A stretch of DNA of 64,000 nucleotides from Cichorium intybus (GCA_023525715.1 CM042016.1:85067382-85131381); one strand, 5' to 3'. Shown: positions 1 to 11,065, counted from the stretch's first letter. Notes: generated by a model from the sequence alone, not told the origin. Translations and numbers: made by a program.

Positions 1-370
1 ATGTTATTAACCCAAAAGCAAGTTGGATGATTTATTAGTTAAGTAAAAATAGAAGTTTAACAAAATCGTTCAAGCGTTATCTAACCTATTTGTGGTACAT
101 AAATGTCGTTTTATTTACTAATTATTAGAGATGCTTCGCTAGATTACCATGCTACTCGTTATAATTTACGTAATGTGTATGCATGACATGTATTTTCAGG
201 TACGGACGCAAGCTCAAGTAACAACTAACAAGGGAAAAAATGAGGTAGATTGGTAGATATTAATTGATAGTAGATAGAATGATTGCTTAAAAGAATTTTT
301 GAGAAGGGGGTACTTTTGAAGTGATATTTCCCTAGAAAGGTAGCAACATGTTTTGGTATGTAAGTGACAA
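1..370. repeat. Direct repeat, left copy (partner at 3628-3992)
   Basis: This block matches 3628-3992 over nearly its whole length. Both share the opening GTTATTAACCC/GTTGTTAACCC, the segment ATGTATTTTCAGGTAC and the segment TTTCCCTAGAAAGGTAGCAACATG. The block may continue beyond the left edge. ATTTTCAG followed by an exon-like stretch could be the last intron-exon boundary of a decayed Mutator-like gene, but I cannot name the gene. Seen: the duplication. Inferred: its transposon origin. Confidence 0.7.
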
Positions 371-1536
371 AACAAACAGCAATCTACTTAAAGTGAATAA
401 TCTTAGTTAAATGTTAGATGTCGAAATAAGGTCCATGAACTTGAGATACGTGAAACCGAGCACTTGCTTTGTGATTTGCAAACAATGCAGTATATTGCTA
501 AATTGTTTCTACAACAATATCAAAAATTCCACTTCGATCCAGTGGTGCTGAATGCGGCCCACCTAATTCTTCGATAGTTGCCATTGATGAGATAAATTGT
601 TGAATGTCTTGAGACATTTTGATTGATATCATTTGCATATTAAAACGGGCTAACCTTCTATGCTCTTCTGGTATGGTACTTAGTAATTGAGAACGAAATT
701 CAGGCAATTGTTGTTAAACAAGGCATTAAGCCTGGGTCATGAGTAACACATTTATATCACTAAGTCATCTTACTAATTTCTCAAGGGTTGTCAACTCATT
801 AGCTATTCCAGGAGTGGACCATGTATTATGAGATAAAAAACATAAACAAACTTTGACATTTGGAGATAAATGTTGACAATTTCCATATAATAACAATTAG
901 ACATGACTTCTACCAACTATAAAACAACATATTCTTGGTAACATAAAGCTATGCTCGAGGAACCCCCTTTCAGCAGTCATTAAACACAATAAGTTATACG
1001 ACAAATATGAATTCGAGTTTATAAGTAAACTAGCATGGTATGTCTACATGCAGAACTGCATCTAAAGGTGATTTGTCATTTCAATATTGTAATGATAATG
1101 TGATGTCACTATTCATGAAAACTCAATATTGAGTAATAGGCTAGCTGATAAAACACAGACTTTGCGGTCAAGGTGCCCAGAAATCGTAGGCAAATATGCA
1201 AGAAATCGCAGATTATTTCGTGCCATATAAGCCGTTGTCAACATATTAGTCTCCGATATAAAAGATGACCTCCTCTGAAAATGCTGTTTGCGATTGTGAA
1301 GAGGAGGATTTTTATATTTGTTCAGCTATTAAACCTTTTCTTGATGTGGGATATGTGCCCAGGTTGGCTTGAATATTCTATAGACGAACCACTATCGGGT
1401 AAGTTGCTTAATTATATATTCAAAGTCATGACCAATGCTGAAGAGAACAACCATAGGGGCTTTGAAAAAACAAGGAAACTTGATTAATGTGTAGAAGTTC
1501 TCTGCACGGAGTTGAAACACATTGTCACATTCTCCT
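371..1536. other. No recognisable gene
   Basis: AT-rich sequence with short open frames only. A 69-codon minus-strand frame (498-707) and a 68-codon plus-strand frame (1281-1487) match nothing I recognise. They could be internal exons of the Mutator-like remnant whose N-terminus lies at 1537-1722, but nothing in them shows this. Confidence 0.4.
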
Positions 1537-1722
1537 TTAATCAACTTTTTTTAGAAAAGAAACAAACTCTTTATAAAACATTCCACCAAAATCAACATCA
1601 CAGATTGAAATTTTAACTGGGTTCAAGTATACTAATGGATTTAGTGAGAATACGCCTTTGTAATGAAGGTCCACAATCAAATACTTACTTGAAGATGAAC
1701 TTGACGCCATATTCTTCTGCAA
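1537..1722 (-). pseudogene. Mutator-like (MULE) N-terminal fragment, PB1-like
   Basis: The 61-codon minus-strand frame begins with Met and a Ser-rich run. It continues with VDLHYKGVFSLNPLVYLNP and then VDFGGMFYKEFVSFL. This layout (short Ser-rich start, 'LHYxGxF', 'NPLVY', a Val-Asp box, 'YKEF') resembles the PB1-like N-terminal domain that plant genomes place ahead of MuDR-type transposases. The frame stops after about 60 codons, whereas family members run to several hundred, so this is a truncated relic or first exon. No MULE transposase DDE or SWIM motif was found nearby. The family assignment is from memory and only moderately sure. Confidence 0.45.
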
Positions 1723-2079
1723 TTACACTCGAGTTCAACTCCGTTCTTCAATTCAGAAACCCTCGTCTTCTGTTGTTACATTCGGCTGTCTTTACGGGGT
1801 GTTAGAGTGTAATGGAACCCTAATTTAAGGAGAAAGGGTTTAAATGTTTCTAAATGCCACGCAATATTGTTTAAATATTTGTAAATGTCACATAATGTTG
1901 CACATAATCCTTAAAACAGATGGAATAAGAAGGAAATCGGCAAAATGAGTGATTCCCGGTTAAAAGGTGTAATGTGATCATTTTAAGAAGTTTAATGGTT
2001 AGTTGTGTACACAAAAAAGAACTAAATGTGAACAAAAGCAATAGATAATTGCCGTTATAAGTCATTTTCTCTTGTATAA
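1723..2079. other. No recognisable gene
   Basis: AT-rich spacer upstream (minus sense) of the MULE-like fragment. The short minus-strand frame at 1871-2065 has no family features. Confidence 0.4.
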
Positions 2080-2780
2080 AACTAAAAACTATAGGGACTA
2101 AATTAGTCTATTTATCTTTAGGTATTCTTGGTAAAAGACTAAAATTGTAATCATCTTTAACTAAAGACTATATGGACTAAACTTGTAATTAGTTAATTTA
2201 TCTTTAGGTATTCTTGTGGTTTTGGCAAAAATCGTATCAAGAGACTATGTAATTATCTTAAATTAAAAACTGTAAGGATTAAACTTGTAATTAGTCTAAG
2301 GTATTCTTTTAATAACCATAAAAATCACGTTTTTTTTTTTTCCAAAAAATCATATCAAGGGAGTAAACCTATAATTATGTTAAACTAAAAACTATAAGAA
2401 CTAAACTTGCAATTAGTCCAAGATATTCTTGCAATTTCCTTAAAAATAATATATTCTTTCATATTTTCTCAAAAATCATGTCGATGGATTAAAAATGTAA
2501 CTATCTTAAATTAAAAACTATATGGACTAAGCTATAATTTGTCTAAAGAATTCTTGTAATTTTCTTAAAATTCATGTCTTTTCTAGAAAATCATGTCAAA
2601 TGACTAAAATTGTAATTATGTTAAACTAAAAACGATAGGGACTAAATTTGTAATTAGCCTAAGCTATTCTAGTAACTTTCTTAAAAACAATATATTCTTT
2701 CATATTTTTCCTCAAAAATCATATATTCTTTCAGATTTTCTAAAAATTATGTAAAGAGAATAAAATTGTAAGAGTTAAAT
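2080..2780. repeat. Degenerate minisatellite, ~115-125 bp unit, about six units
   Basis: Each unit contains a version of AAACTATAGGGACTAAA, then TTGTAATTAGTCTAAGGTA, then TTCTTG and an AT-rich segment with AAAATCATGTCAA. Units begin near 2085, 2155, 2265, 2385, 2508 and 2625. They have drifted by small indels. I see no coding potential. The following ~120 bp (TAAATGCATCTTTGGTCC and on) resembles the end of a common plant MITE, but I could not find a second terminus. Confidence 0.7.
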
Positions 2781-3034
2781 GCATCTTTGGTCCTCGTGGT
2801 TTGCCAAAAATTGCTACTTTGGTCCAAAAAGTTTTGGATTAGCACTACAGGTCCAAAAAATTGATTTTTTGCGAGTTTGATCCAATTTAAAAAAAAATAC
2901 TTAGAATGACTGTTTTGCCCTTGCTTATTTCTTTTTCTTTTTCTTTTAATTTATTTATGGCCTTTTAATTTAGAAAAAAATAAAAAAGAAATAAAATAAC
3001 CCACCCACACGTGCACCCCCACCCGTCCCTCTCC

Positions 3035-3038
<4 letters not shown>

Positions 3039-3092
<54 letters not shown>
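3039..3092. repeat. (CT)27 microsatellite
   Basis: 27 uninterrupted CT dinucleotides. The Leu-Ser repeat peptide read through it is a by-product of the repeat. Confidence 0.95.
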
Positions 3093-3094
<2 letters not shown>

Positions 3095-3129
3095 CTTCAA
3101 ATCGGTGTTGTTAGACCCGATTCATCCCC

Positions 3130-3370
3130 TCTCTCATCTACTTTAAGATTACTGTTGAATCCCTCACCCCTCAAACACTTGAGCATTATTCTTCAAAATA
3201 CTCTGATCTACTAGGGTGATTTAGTATGAATCAGGTGCGTACACTGAACCTTAAAACACTTGAGCATTATTCTTCAAAGTTTTATATGTTAATCTTTTCT
3301 TTTCTACCATACATATTTACTTTAAGATTACTGTTGAATCCCTCACCCTCAAACATTTCCATTAACATAG
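3130..3370. repeat. Short local duplications
   Basis: TTAAGATTACTGTTGAATCC plus CTCACCC appears at about 3143 and again at about 3321. CACTTGAGCATTATTCTTC appears at about 3177 and 3258. These are overlapping small tandem duplications with no gene. Confidence 0.65.
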
Positions 3371-3627
3371 ATATTCTTTGACTGACATTCATCACCACTT
3401 CTTTAAGTGACAAATCAATTAGGTTACATGTTAAGACTCTTCTCCTTTGTAATTGAATGTCTATCAAGTTAAGAACTTTTTCTTTATGTCTAGTCAATTA
3501 AACATACACACTCAGGTGATCTATTTCAAGCCTTAAAGTTTAGATTTGAATATAATTAGGAAACATAAAGCTTTGGGGCTTTTAGAAATTTCAGGTGGGT
3601 GTGGATCTTTCAGGTGGCTACCCGTAT

Positions 3628-3992
3628 ATGTTGTTAACCCAAAAGTAAGTTGGGATGACTTATTTGTTAAGTAAAAATATATGTTTGAAGAAAATCGTTA
3701 TAAGTTATGTCGTATGTATAAGCTTTATAACTCACGTAATGTGTATGTAAAACATGTATTTTCAGGTACCGATGCAAGTTCAAGTAACAACTGACAAGGG
3801 AACAAATGTGGTAGATTGCTAGATATTAAGTGATAGAAGATAGAATGATTCCTTAAATGAGTTTTTGATATTGCTAGATATTAAGTGATAAAAGATAGAA
3901 TGATTGCTTAAATGAATTTTTGAGAAGGGGGTTATTTTTAAAGCTATATTTCCCTAGAAAGGTAGCAACATGTTTGGTTATGTAAGTGACAC
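3628..3992. repeat. Direct repeat, right copy (partner at 1-370)
   Basis: Diverged copy of the 1-370 block. It also carries its own internal tandem duplication of ~60 bp: GATATTGCTAGATATTAAG near 3866 repeats the stretch near 3820. The two blocks are ~3.6 kb apart in the same orientation. I saw no TG...CA ends or primer-binding site to make them LTRs. Confidence 0.7.
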
Positions 3993-5000
3993 ATGGCCCT
4001 ACGACGTAACATCTATATTTTATTAACATACTAGGTTACAAACCCATGTAAACCTGTATGTTACACAGTTGAAAATTAGAAAGTCTTATATAATAAGTGC
4101 TACTTTACACATGAATAAGAACAGAGAAAAAGATATACCAAGAGTAGTACCTTTTGCAAAGTTTTATTAGAAAATCGAGAATAGCATTACAACAACATAC
4201 TTTTTGATATTCATAGCAACATAGTTCCTAAGTAAGGGTAAATATGTAAAAAGAACCTATTGTAATCTCGAAAGAAGAACCAACAACCTACAAATAAGAA
4301 AAACAAACCTGTATGTGGAACAAAACCTGCAAATCAAACAAAACTTGATAAAATTGAACCACAAAATTAAGCACACATGTTTGAAACAATGAAATCGTTC
4401 CAAAGTATTTTTCAAAATTGAATATTTTTGACAACATAGAGAAGAGAGAGGAAGCAATTAGAGATCAGTTGTAGGTGTGCATAAAGATTGTTGAAAAACT
4501 TTGAAAACAATGAAACGGGTTAAAAAAATGAACTTGGAAACTGAATTTCTTGAATGGCTAGCAATAGTTGCTCCTGAGTCCTGTCTTCATGAACCCCAAA
4601 TCACTATGTTGAGGGGTTGGACCGATGAACAAATATAGGTGGATGATTTGATATTCAAAATGGAATGGCGAAATTGGGGGAGACGACCCGTGATCTCGGC
4701 TTCATCCATTCAAATCTCATTCAATTGCTTCCTAATTTTAAGGGATTTGATCAATTTGAAATTGTATTCAAGAGGCGTAGAGGATAAGAGACCTGGGCGG
4801 GAATAAATTCTAAAATTCAACGATATCATGCCATGTGTCAAGAAGGCTGTTTAGAAAAATAACATGTGACAATCAAATGTTTGTTTTATTAAAGATAGAT
4901 AGGTTTTCATTATCTACGGACCTATAAAGTTTCCAAAAATATTCTATACCATTGTAAAATTTCAAGTAAATATGATATAATGATATTCAATATTAGTGTT
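3993..5000. other. No recognisable gene
   Basis: AT-rich; only short open frames. The stretch 4560-4860 is less AT-rich and could be a decayed exon, but I recognise no motif. Confidence 0.4.
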
Positions 5001-5192
5001 TAGGGACGAACGTTTTTACCGAACTGAACCGGAATCGGTTAGGACAGACTAAGGTTATTCATACCGATTCCCGGTTTTCACAAATGGTTTTATTCAATTA
5101 TCGGGAAACCGGTTCCCGGGTCCTCCCTAACCGGTTAATCCGGTACTGTAAACCGGAATCGGTTATTGGACTTAAGATTGGATACATCCCTA
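5001..5192 (+). mobile_element. hAT-like element left end
   Basis: Begins TAGGGACGAACG, close to the TAGGGATGAGCA-type terminal repeat of plant hAT elements. It is followed by subterminal GC-rich repeats of the type CCGGAATCGGTT and AACCGGTTCCCGG, at 5030-5060 and 5105-5165, typical of such ends. It lies ~1.1 kb upstream of a hAT BED-finger reading frame, so it may be that element's left end. An inverted match GATACATCCCTA closes the block at 5181-5192, so a short non-autonomous element is the alternative. I found no 8 bp target duplication. Confidence 0.45.
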
Positions 5193-5241
5193 ACTTACCT
5201 TAGTATCTCCCTAACTTACCTTACCTAATTACCTTGGCTCT

Positions 5242-5396
5242 TAAGATTAAGGGAAGTGATCCGTACACCACATTTTTTTAACCATACACAACAATTTAAT
5301 GTATTTTTATGCATAATGTACAACGAACTCCTCTGATGCATAAATTGTTGTGTATGGTTAAAAACTGTTGTGTACAGATCACTTCCCTAAGATTAA
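5242..5396. mobile_element. MITE (137 bp) with 9 bp target-site duplication
   Basis: The element is 5251-5387, flanked on both sides by TAAGATTAA (5242-5250 and 5388-5396). Terminal inverted repeats start GGGAAGTGATC and extend ~50 bp through GTACAC and AACCATACACAACAA. Nine-bp duplications are typical of Mutator-type insertion, so this is probably a Mutator-derived MITE. It carries no coding sequence. Confidence 0.85.
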
Positions 5397-6120
5397 CGAC
5401 TCCTACCTCGTACTCCCTCCCTAGTCGTAGTCTCTCTAACACGAATTCAAGGAATCACGACTTTAGCGAATCAAAGCAGCAAAATGACTTCAGGGAATCA
5501 CGAACAATGCAACACACGACTTCAAGATTATACGATCAAAGCAACACAACACACCACGTTACGTGAACACAACTTTTGGGAATCACAATTTCATGGAATA
5601 TCACCACAAGACTTCAATTAAGTGTTCAACAGGTACAGTGAGTCGCATTCATGATCAATAATTCTCGATTATACTAATTCTGAATTTCTGGTTATACGAT
5701 CAAAGATTATACGATCAAGCATCAAAATTCTGATTTTACGTAATATTATCAAGATTTCAAAATTGTGATTTATGTTATACTATCAAGATTTCAATTGTTT
5801 ATTATACATGTTACAGGTAACACATGTTAAACCAGACCTTCATACTAAGGCATACGTATTCTTGTTGTGTGATTTCCTTTTGTATGGACGAAAAGGTTTT
5901 GCAAGTTCATTAGAGCACTAATCCCATAATAGTCAAACATCCATGTTCATATTTATTTAAGATTTATGAATAACTTATACATAAATTATAATTTACAAAA
6001 TTTATATTTTAGAATACGCATAACATGATTTTAAAATTATAGCCTTAAATGTGCATTGCTAATACAAGTTTTGACACTTAAACATTTTGTTAGGCAAGTC
6101 GATCAAGCAACTAATCAAGA
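5397..6120. other. Probable 5' region of the hAT remnant
   Basis: AT-rich; no gene. It lies between the hAT-like terminal sequence and the first putative coding exon of the hAT transposase, so promoter or 5' leader of that element is the simplest reading. Confidence 0.35.
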
Positions 6121-6822
6121 ATGAGTAATTGGGTCGACTCTCAAGAAACGCAAGTAAGAAATTTCAAATTTTCAAGCTTCCAATCATTCGATGTGTACAA
6201 AGAGGATTCTAGTTTTACTTTATTGTTGTTGAATAGAAATATACTTCTATAGATATATTGTAACATCATGTTGTATTTCGTTTATTTTATTTAGGTTGAT
6301 GATGAAGATGTCATTGTCGATAACACTCAAAAGGAAAGTAACGCCGAACCAAGTGAACCAACAAAAAAGAGGAAACGAAAATCAAAAAATTAGGGAACCT
6401 TGTTAGAATGATTTTGATGTACTTTATGTTGAGAATGTTAAACATGGCAAGTGCAAATGGTGTTCCGTCGTTCTCAAAGCGGACCCAATTGTAAATGGTA
6501 CTTCCAGTTTGAATAAACATAGAGATAGTTGTAGTAAAAACTCGAAAAATCTTGAAAAACAAAGTACTTTGTAATTCAAAAAACAAGCAAACTGGGAGGG
6601 TACTATCAACACTTGGAAACACGATGACAAAAGAATAAAAAAAAGCATTATTAAACCTATTTGTAGTTAGAGAATTTCCCTTTAAGTTTGTAGAGAATGA
6701 AGCGTTTATCGAGTACACTAACGCCTTAAATGCAAAGGTGGTTCTGACAAGTAAAACTACAATCTCAAAAAGAGTTGCCGATTATTTTGTTGAAGAAATG
6801 AGTAAGTTGTTTAAGTCCAGCA
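6121..6822 (+). pseudogene. hAT transposase N-terminus with BED zinc finger (truncated)
   Basis: Putative exon 1 (6121-6153, 11 codons starting ATG) ends in CAA|GTAAGA. The 141 nt intron ends TTTATTTAG at 6294. Exon 2 opens with an acidic stretch followed by a Lys/Arg-rich patch (KKRKRKSK). The BED finger follows from about 6411 in a shifted frame: DFDVLYVENVKHGKCKWC, then LKADP, NGTSSLNKH and C. This gives the C-x2-C...H-x-C pattern of RICESLEEPER-type hAT transposases. After stops, LVVREFPFKFVENEAF and ADYFVEEM continue the hAT pattern. Homology stops abruptly near 6822, where copia integrase begins on the other strand. The catalytic domain and dimerisation region are missing, so the gene is dead. 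Confidence 0.75.
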
Positions 6823-7790
6823 TCAATTAACGTTCTGTTCCGGCGCTCAGCAACACCATGTTGTTGAGGTGTGCGAGCAGCACTATACTGACGCTGCACT
6901 CCCTTATCTGCACAAAACTTATCCAATACCGCATTCTTGAATTCGGTCCCATTGTCGCATCGAATTGCCTTCCGTTTCTGATTCGTTTGATTCTCGATGA
7001 GGGTGATGAATCTCATGACCAGCTCTACAGTCTCGCTCTTGTTCTTTAAAAAGAAAACCCAAGTAAAACGTGAGTAATCATCAATAATAACTAGACAGTA
7101 AGAGCTTTTGTTAATACTAAGAACGTTGATAGGGCCGAAGAGATCCATATGAATCACGTGAAGGAGCGAGTCAATGGTGTTGACCGATTTGGGCTTGTGT
7201 GGCTTCCGATGATGTTTGCCTTGAGCACAGGCAACACACTTTTCAAATGTGATGAAGTCTTTAATAGGAAGCCCCCGGAAAAGATCGTTTTTAGCGAGAC
7301 GATTCAAATTTTTCGCATTGGCATGACCAAGACGGCGATGCCATAACATGACATTATGTTCAGAAGCTTTTGAGAACAGGCAAGTGACGTTTTCAGGAGT
7401 GTTGTGATTCATGTCTATGATGTAAGCGTTGCTTTTGCATTCTGATCTGACAAGAGTCCACTCCTCATGAATGACTACACTGGGTTTCAATATCAGACAT
7501 TCTTTCTTTGTAAAGTGGGTTGAAAAGCCTGTCTCACATATTTGAGAAACGGTCAGCATACTGTGCTTGAGCTCAGGAACAAAGTTAACGTTCTCAAATT
7601 TCAACACGCCATTCGAAACGGTCCCTTTCTGTGTGATCTTTCCTTTTTCACCACCCGCAAAGCAAACATATCCATCGTTAAAGTTTTCAACGTCGTGTAG
7701 TTGGGACATGTCGCCTGTCATGTGCCTGGAACAGTCACTATCAACATACCAGGGTCTGATGATATTCCTCCATAGCTGTTCCTACACAAG
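6823..7790 (-). pseudogene. Copia protease-integrase fragment
   Basis: The translated minus strand gives WYVDSDCSRHMTGD, the copia protease active-site region, with DSD where family members have DSG or DSA. The GAG-pre-integrase zinc-binding segment follows (HRRLGHANAKNL ... CVACAQGKHH, an HHCC pattern). Then come the integrase core residues Asp in HMDLFGPI, Asp in RCDNGTEFKN and Glu in QQHGVAERRNRT. So the DDE triad is present. The protein ends at RTLIDAG, about where the integrase core is normally ~70% complete, and unrelated residues follow. An in-frame TAG lies near 7785 between the upstream gag-like frame and protease. Integrase is truncated, and reverse transcriptase and RNase H are lost. 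Confidence 0.85.
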
Positions 7791-7798
7791 TTGCGGGA

Positions 7799-8968
7799 TT
7801 AATTAGATTTAGGGACCCAGTCCATACGGAAACTGGGTTGACCCTTACTATCGATACAAGAAATTGATTCTAAGCTCATATCACGTTTGTCAAATAATGG
7901 TGAGATCTCAGAAGCTTTTGAAATACTGCCTTTAGGAACCCATCTATAATTTGATTTAAATCTTTTATCTTTAGACCAGATGAGAACATTTGCATTTGAT
8001 TTTGACTCAAAACTGCTATTTGAGGATGATTCTTGAAATGACTTTGATTTCACAAAAGTTGGTATGACATTGTCATTTCTTGAAACAATCATTTTGTTCC
8101 TAGCATTTTGATTCTTGGCTTTAATATCATTCAAAATTTTATTTCAAGAACGTGACCTCGAGGGTTTTCTCTTATAAGACCTCCCTCTTGGCACGTTCTG
8201 CCAAAACTGTTCATGTTGTTGAGCATACAAGTATTGGGGACAATTTCTGGCAATGTGATCGGTAATTCCACAGTTAAAACAAGTTTGTCTTTTCAAGGGA
8301 GAAGTGGAAGTTTGTCCAGGTCCTGATTGTTTCAAAGTATTACCACACACACACAAGCATGCAACAGGTTTCTTAACGGAATTCTTGGTCCTATATTTTT
8401 GAAAATTAACATCACAATAATTTTTTAAAACATTAGAGGTCTTAGTGTCACGTCGCACACAAACATTAATAATAGGAAAAATAGAAACATCAGTTTTCAA
8501 ACAATCTTTTTTATCAAAATTAAAAGAAAGCTTGTCTTCCTTGCCCTCATCCTTCTCTTTCAGTTTATCTACACATGAGGTAGAAGCATCAGTAGATTTT
8601 ATTTCAGTACTCTTAGCGGTGCCAGATTGATCCTTTTGAATGAAATTGGAAAGATAACATTCCTCAGATTCTTCGGTTTGATGAGAAGGAACAAAATTAT
8701 TATTAAAAGGAGGGGGAACACATCTATACCCAAATCCTTCACCGTATTTATTTGTCCATTTAGTTTGATGTTCAATTATCGACTCAACTACTTCACTTGA
8801 CACATCAAACTTTTTAAAGTTGAATTCAGCATCTTGAAATTTTGATTTCAATGCATCAAGTTCAGCAGTTAATTTAACAATATCTTCATTTGCAAATCTA
8901 AGGTGACAACTTTTTGTGCTATATTCCTCTTGCAATTTATTAAAATCTGAAGTTTTAGCATCTAACAT
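7799..8968 (-). pseudogene. Copia gag C-terminal region with second zinc knuckle
   Basis: One frame interrupted by a TGA near 8142. The N-terminal part is a coiled-coil-like stretch (LDAKTSDFNKLQEEYS, then LTAELDALKSKF). A Ser/Thr/Lys-rich middle follows, then the zinc knuckle CFNCGITDHIARNC (C-x2-C-x4-H-x4-C) and an Arg/Ser-rich basic tail. After the stop, the frame keeps the family pattern (YRWVPKG, RMDWVPKSN) leading into the protease region. Gag structural polyprotein, nucleic-acid-binding end. This and the finger at 9086-9454 give two knuckles per gag, seen in some plant copia lineages. Confidence 0.75.
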
Positions 8969-9085
8969 TTCTTGAAGAGGTCTCAGTTTTTTTTTAGAAT
9001 TATAAACAAGATTTTCAAGATCAAATATTTCTCTAACTAAACGATCATTGTGTTCACGATATTTTGCAATTATGTTAACACAAGA

Positions 9086-9925
9086 TTAGGAAGAGCAAGA
9101 AACTTCACTAACCTCATCATTGGCGGGGGTAGAGGAGACTATGAATGCAAACTGGAGTTCCATCATCTGTTCCTCGGCATCATCAGCATCAGCATCTTCG
9201 TTTGCTTTAATCTGGGCCAAGTGAGCACCCCTTTCTTCAGTCAGGTTCAAGGTCTGCATTTTATCTTCCCACGTGAACCGTTGAGCCACAATAGCTCTTT
9301 CGGTATTCTGAGGAGCAGCTTCACGATTATTTCCAACAGGCACCATACTTCTCTCAGCATTTGCATTCTCTATTCTGGGCTTGGTGCACTCACGAGCAAA
9401 ATGTCCAGGCTCGTGACAGTTGTAGCACCGAAGCTTGGTCTTGTTGAATCCCACCGTTCTGTCTCCATTCGCACCCCAGTTGCTTCTACCCGTTCTCTAT
9501 GTGAACTTTTTAGCCCTGAATACTGCCATAGCAATATGCCAGGAAATGTCCATCTCTTCAACATCGCCAGGGTGAATTTGGTCAAGATCTCCAATCATCA
9601 TTTGCTGAATAAGTTCACCGGCAACTAGAGCATTGTAACAATTTAGGAGACTGGTTACCATAGCCAAGTTTTCTTCAGCTCCCTTGGAAATGGCTGTAGC
9701 TGGAGCAGTCGATTTAGCAGCAGGACCAGGAACAGAGGGGGCTGGAGATGCCATCGGTATACTGGATGAAGAAGAAGCTTGTTGAGTTGGAAGAGCAGAG
9801 AATGCACTATTTGTAGAAGCACCAGATTGACAGATTGATAGGAGTTGACATGATTGATCTCTCTCTGCTTATCATCCATGTCGCAAGATTTGATGATAGA
9901 CATCACCTTAGAAAGATATAGTTTT
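9086..9925 (-). pseudogene. Copia gag middle part with first zinc knuckle (frameshifted)
   Basis: It continues gag from the other side of the Ty3 insertion. The frame from 9925 (LYLSKVMSIIKSCDMDDKQ) shifts near 9840 into a Ser/Pro/Ala-rich linker, then near 9497 into CYNCHEPGHFAREC, a clean C-x2-C-x4-H-x4-C knuckle, followed by an acidic tail. At least two frameshifts are visible plus a stop after CSS at 9086. Beyond that stop the coiled-coil region of the next segment continues in a readable frame. This is the RNA-binding part of Gag. Confidence 0.75.
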
Positions 9926-10084
9926 TGTAAGACCCGTTCCGCCGAGTCGCGGCCCGGATGAATCCGCGGCGCGACTTTAGGAAGAATCTAGAATCGCGTA
10001 GGATTTGTACGCGTGGCGCGGTTCGAAAGAACCCGCGACGTGGTGCGCCTCTAATGTGAAAAACCCTAATTCGGATTTAAACGC

Positions 10085-10092
10085 CTATATAA
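10085..10092 (+). promoter_or_regulatory. LTR TATA box
   Basis: TATATAAA in the left LTR, repeated at 16351-16358 in the right LTR. It is the only clear TATA element in the LTR and sits ~160 bp from its start. Confidence 0.7.
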
Positions 10093-10497
10093 AGGGTCCC
10101 AGCCCTAGGGTTCGTGTTTTTGGAAGTTCTCTGGAGTGGAGTCGACTAGTTTCAGCAGAGGCTCTTTGGTTCCGAGGCTTTGAAGTTTTGGAGGAAGAGA
10201 TACAACGTGGGAAAAGGCTTGTGGTCAATCGGGTGCATTCCTCCGTTTTCCAGAAGCAAGGTAAAAGGATCTACCTTCTGATATTTCATTTCATTCCGTC
10301 ATGTAATGTTATCCCTTGGATAGTGATCTTAGATGGCTTGTAATACTTAGGGTTTTGGACCATGGACATGCATGGACTTGCATGTCCATAAGAGAGTGAC
10401 CCTAGGGTAGTTTCTGATCCCAGGAAGGGTGTAGAATGGAACCCTAATCGATGGCTGTACTGGTTAAGAGCAAAAAGAGGATTTCGGACTATTACGA

Positions 10498-10512
10498 GTC
10501 CGCGACGCGGAC
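10498..10512. repeat. Perfect 15 bp palindrome in LTR
   Basis: GTCCGCG-A-CGCGGAC, 7 bp arms around one base. It is repeated in the right LTR at 16764-16778. It has the same core (GCGACGC) as the palindromes at 38647-38659 and 38730-38744 in a different LTR-like sequence. Confidence 0.9.
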
Positions 10513-10903
10513 AGGCTATGTCGGCGACGCGGGTTCGAGTAAAACCCCGTAAGTGTAATGATAGTCCACGACGCGTAAGGGAGAGGTCGCGCCGCGGCGA
10601 GCGACTGTCTGACCAAAAGCTTACTTTCGACCCATGGTTGTTAGCAAATGTTGGGTCTGCCCTTTAGGCAAGTCTATAGGAGTTTTGGTCAGTGATTAAT
10701 ATGTTGTGTATGTGGGATTTAGGTGATCGGACGAGCCTAGTTTGGAATATTAGAAAATTATCCGGACGGTTGTGATTCAGGTGAGTATCCTCACCTTACT
10801 ATATGATGTTGCATGTTAGGCATCTTGTGTGTTGTTTATAGTTATATGATTTGCTCTATATCTGTGGTTATTTGTTGTTGGGCTCAGTACTGATGCGTGT
10901 CCC

Positions 10904-11065
10904 CTTGTAGCTGTTGTATGGCGAGTTGCACTATTGCCTTGTCCCATAGCTGTTGTATGATGGGCTGGGCCATAACCGGGAACCCATAGCTGTTGTATGA
11001 TGGGTAGAACCTTCCCGTGTCCATAGCTGTTGTATGATGGACGCCCGTAGCTGTCGTATGGCGGG
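10904..11065 (+). repeat. Array of five 22 nt hairpin units in the LTR
   Basis: Units lie at 10904-10925, 10943-10964, 10983-11004, 11020-11041 and 11044-11065. All have the loop AGCTGTTGTATG (one C variant). Stems differ but stay paired: CTTGT/GCGAG, CCCAT/ATGGG (twice), TCCAT/ATGGA, CCCGT/GCGGG. In the right LTR (17170-17331) the first stem is CTCGT/GCGAG. Three stem positions show two-sided changes. It lies downstream of the TATA box, so it is in the RNA leader. Confidence 0.85.

Noticed and set aside
1..3992. The 1-370 and 3628-3992 blocks as LTRs of one element
   Set aside because: No TG...CA termini, primer-binding site, purine tract or pol sequence between them.
7149..7346. Plus-strand frames across the copia integrase (also 6858-7049, 7567-7806)
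   Set aside because: They are antisense shadows of a recognisable minus-strand protease-integrase frame.
10005..10343. 112-codon plus-strand frame, duplicated at 16271-16609
   Set aside because: It lies wholly inside the LTR, crosses the TATA box, is duplicated only because the LTR is, and has no domain.
10904..11065. Regularly spaced 22 nt repeats that could suggest a CRISPR array
   Set aside because: The DNA is plant nuclear, the repeats lie in both LTRs of a retrotransposon, the spacers are short and unequal, and no cas genes exist.
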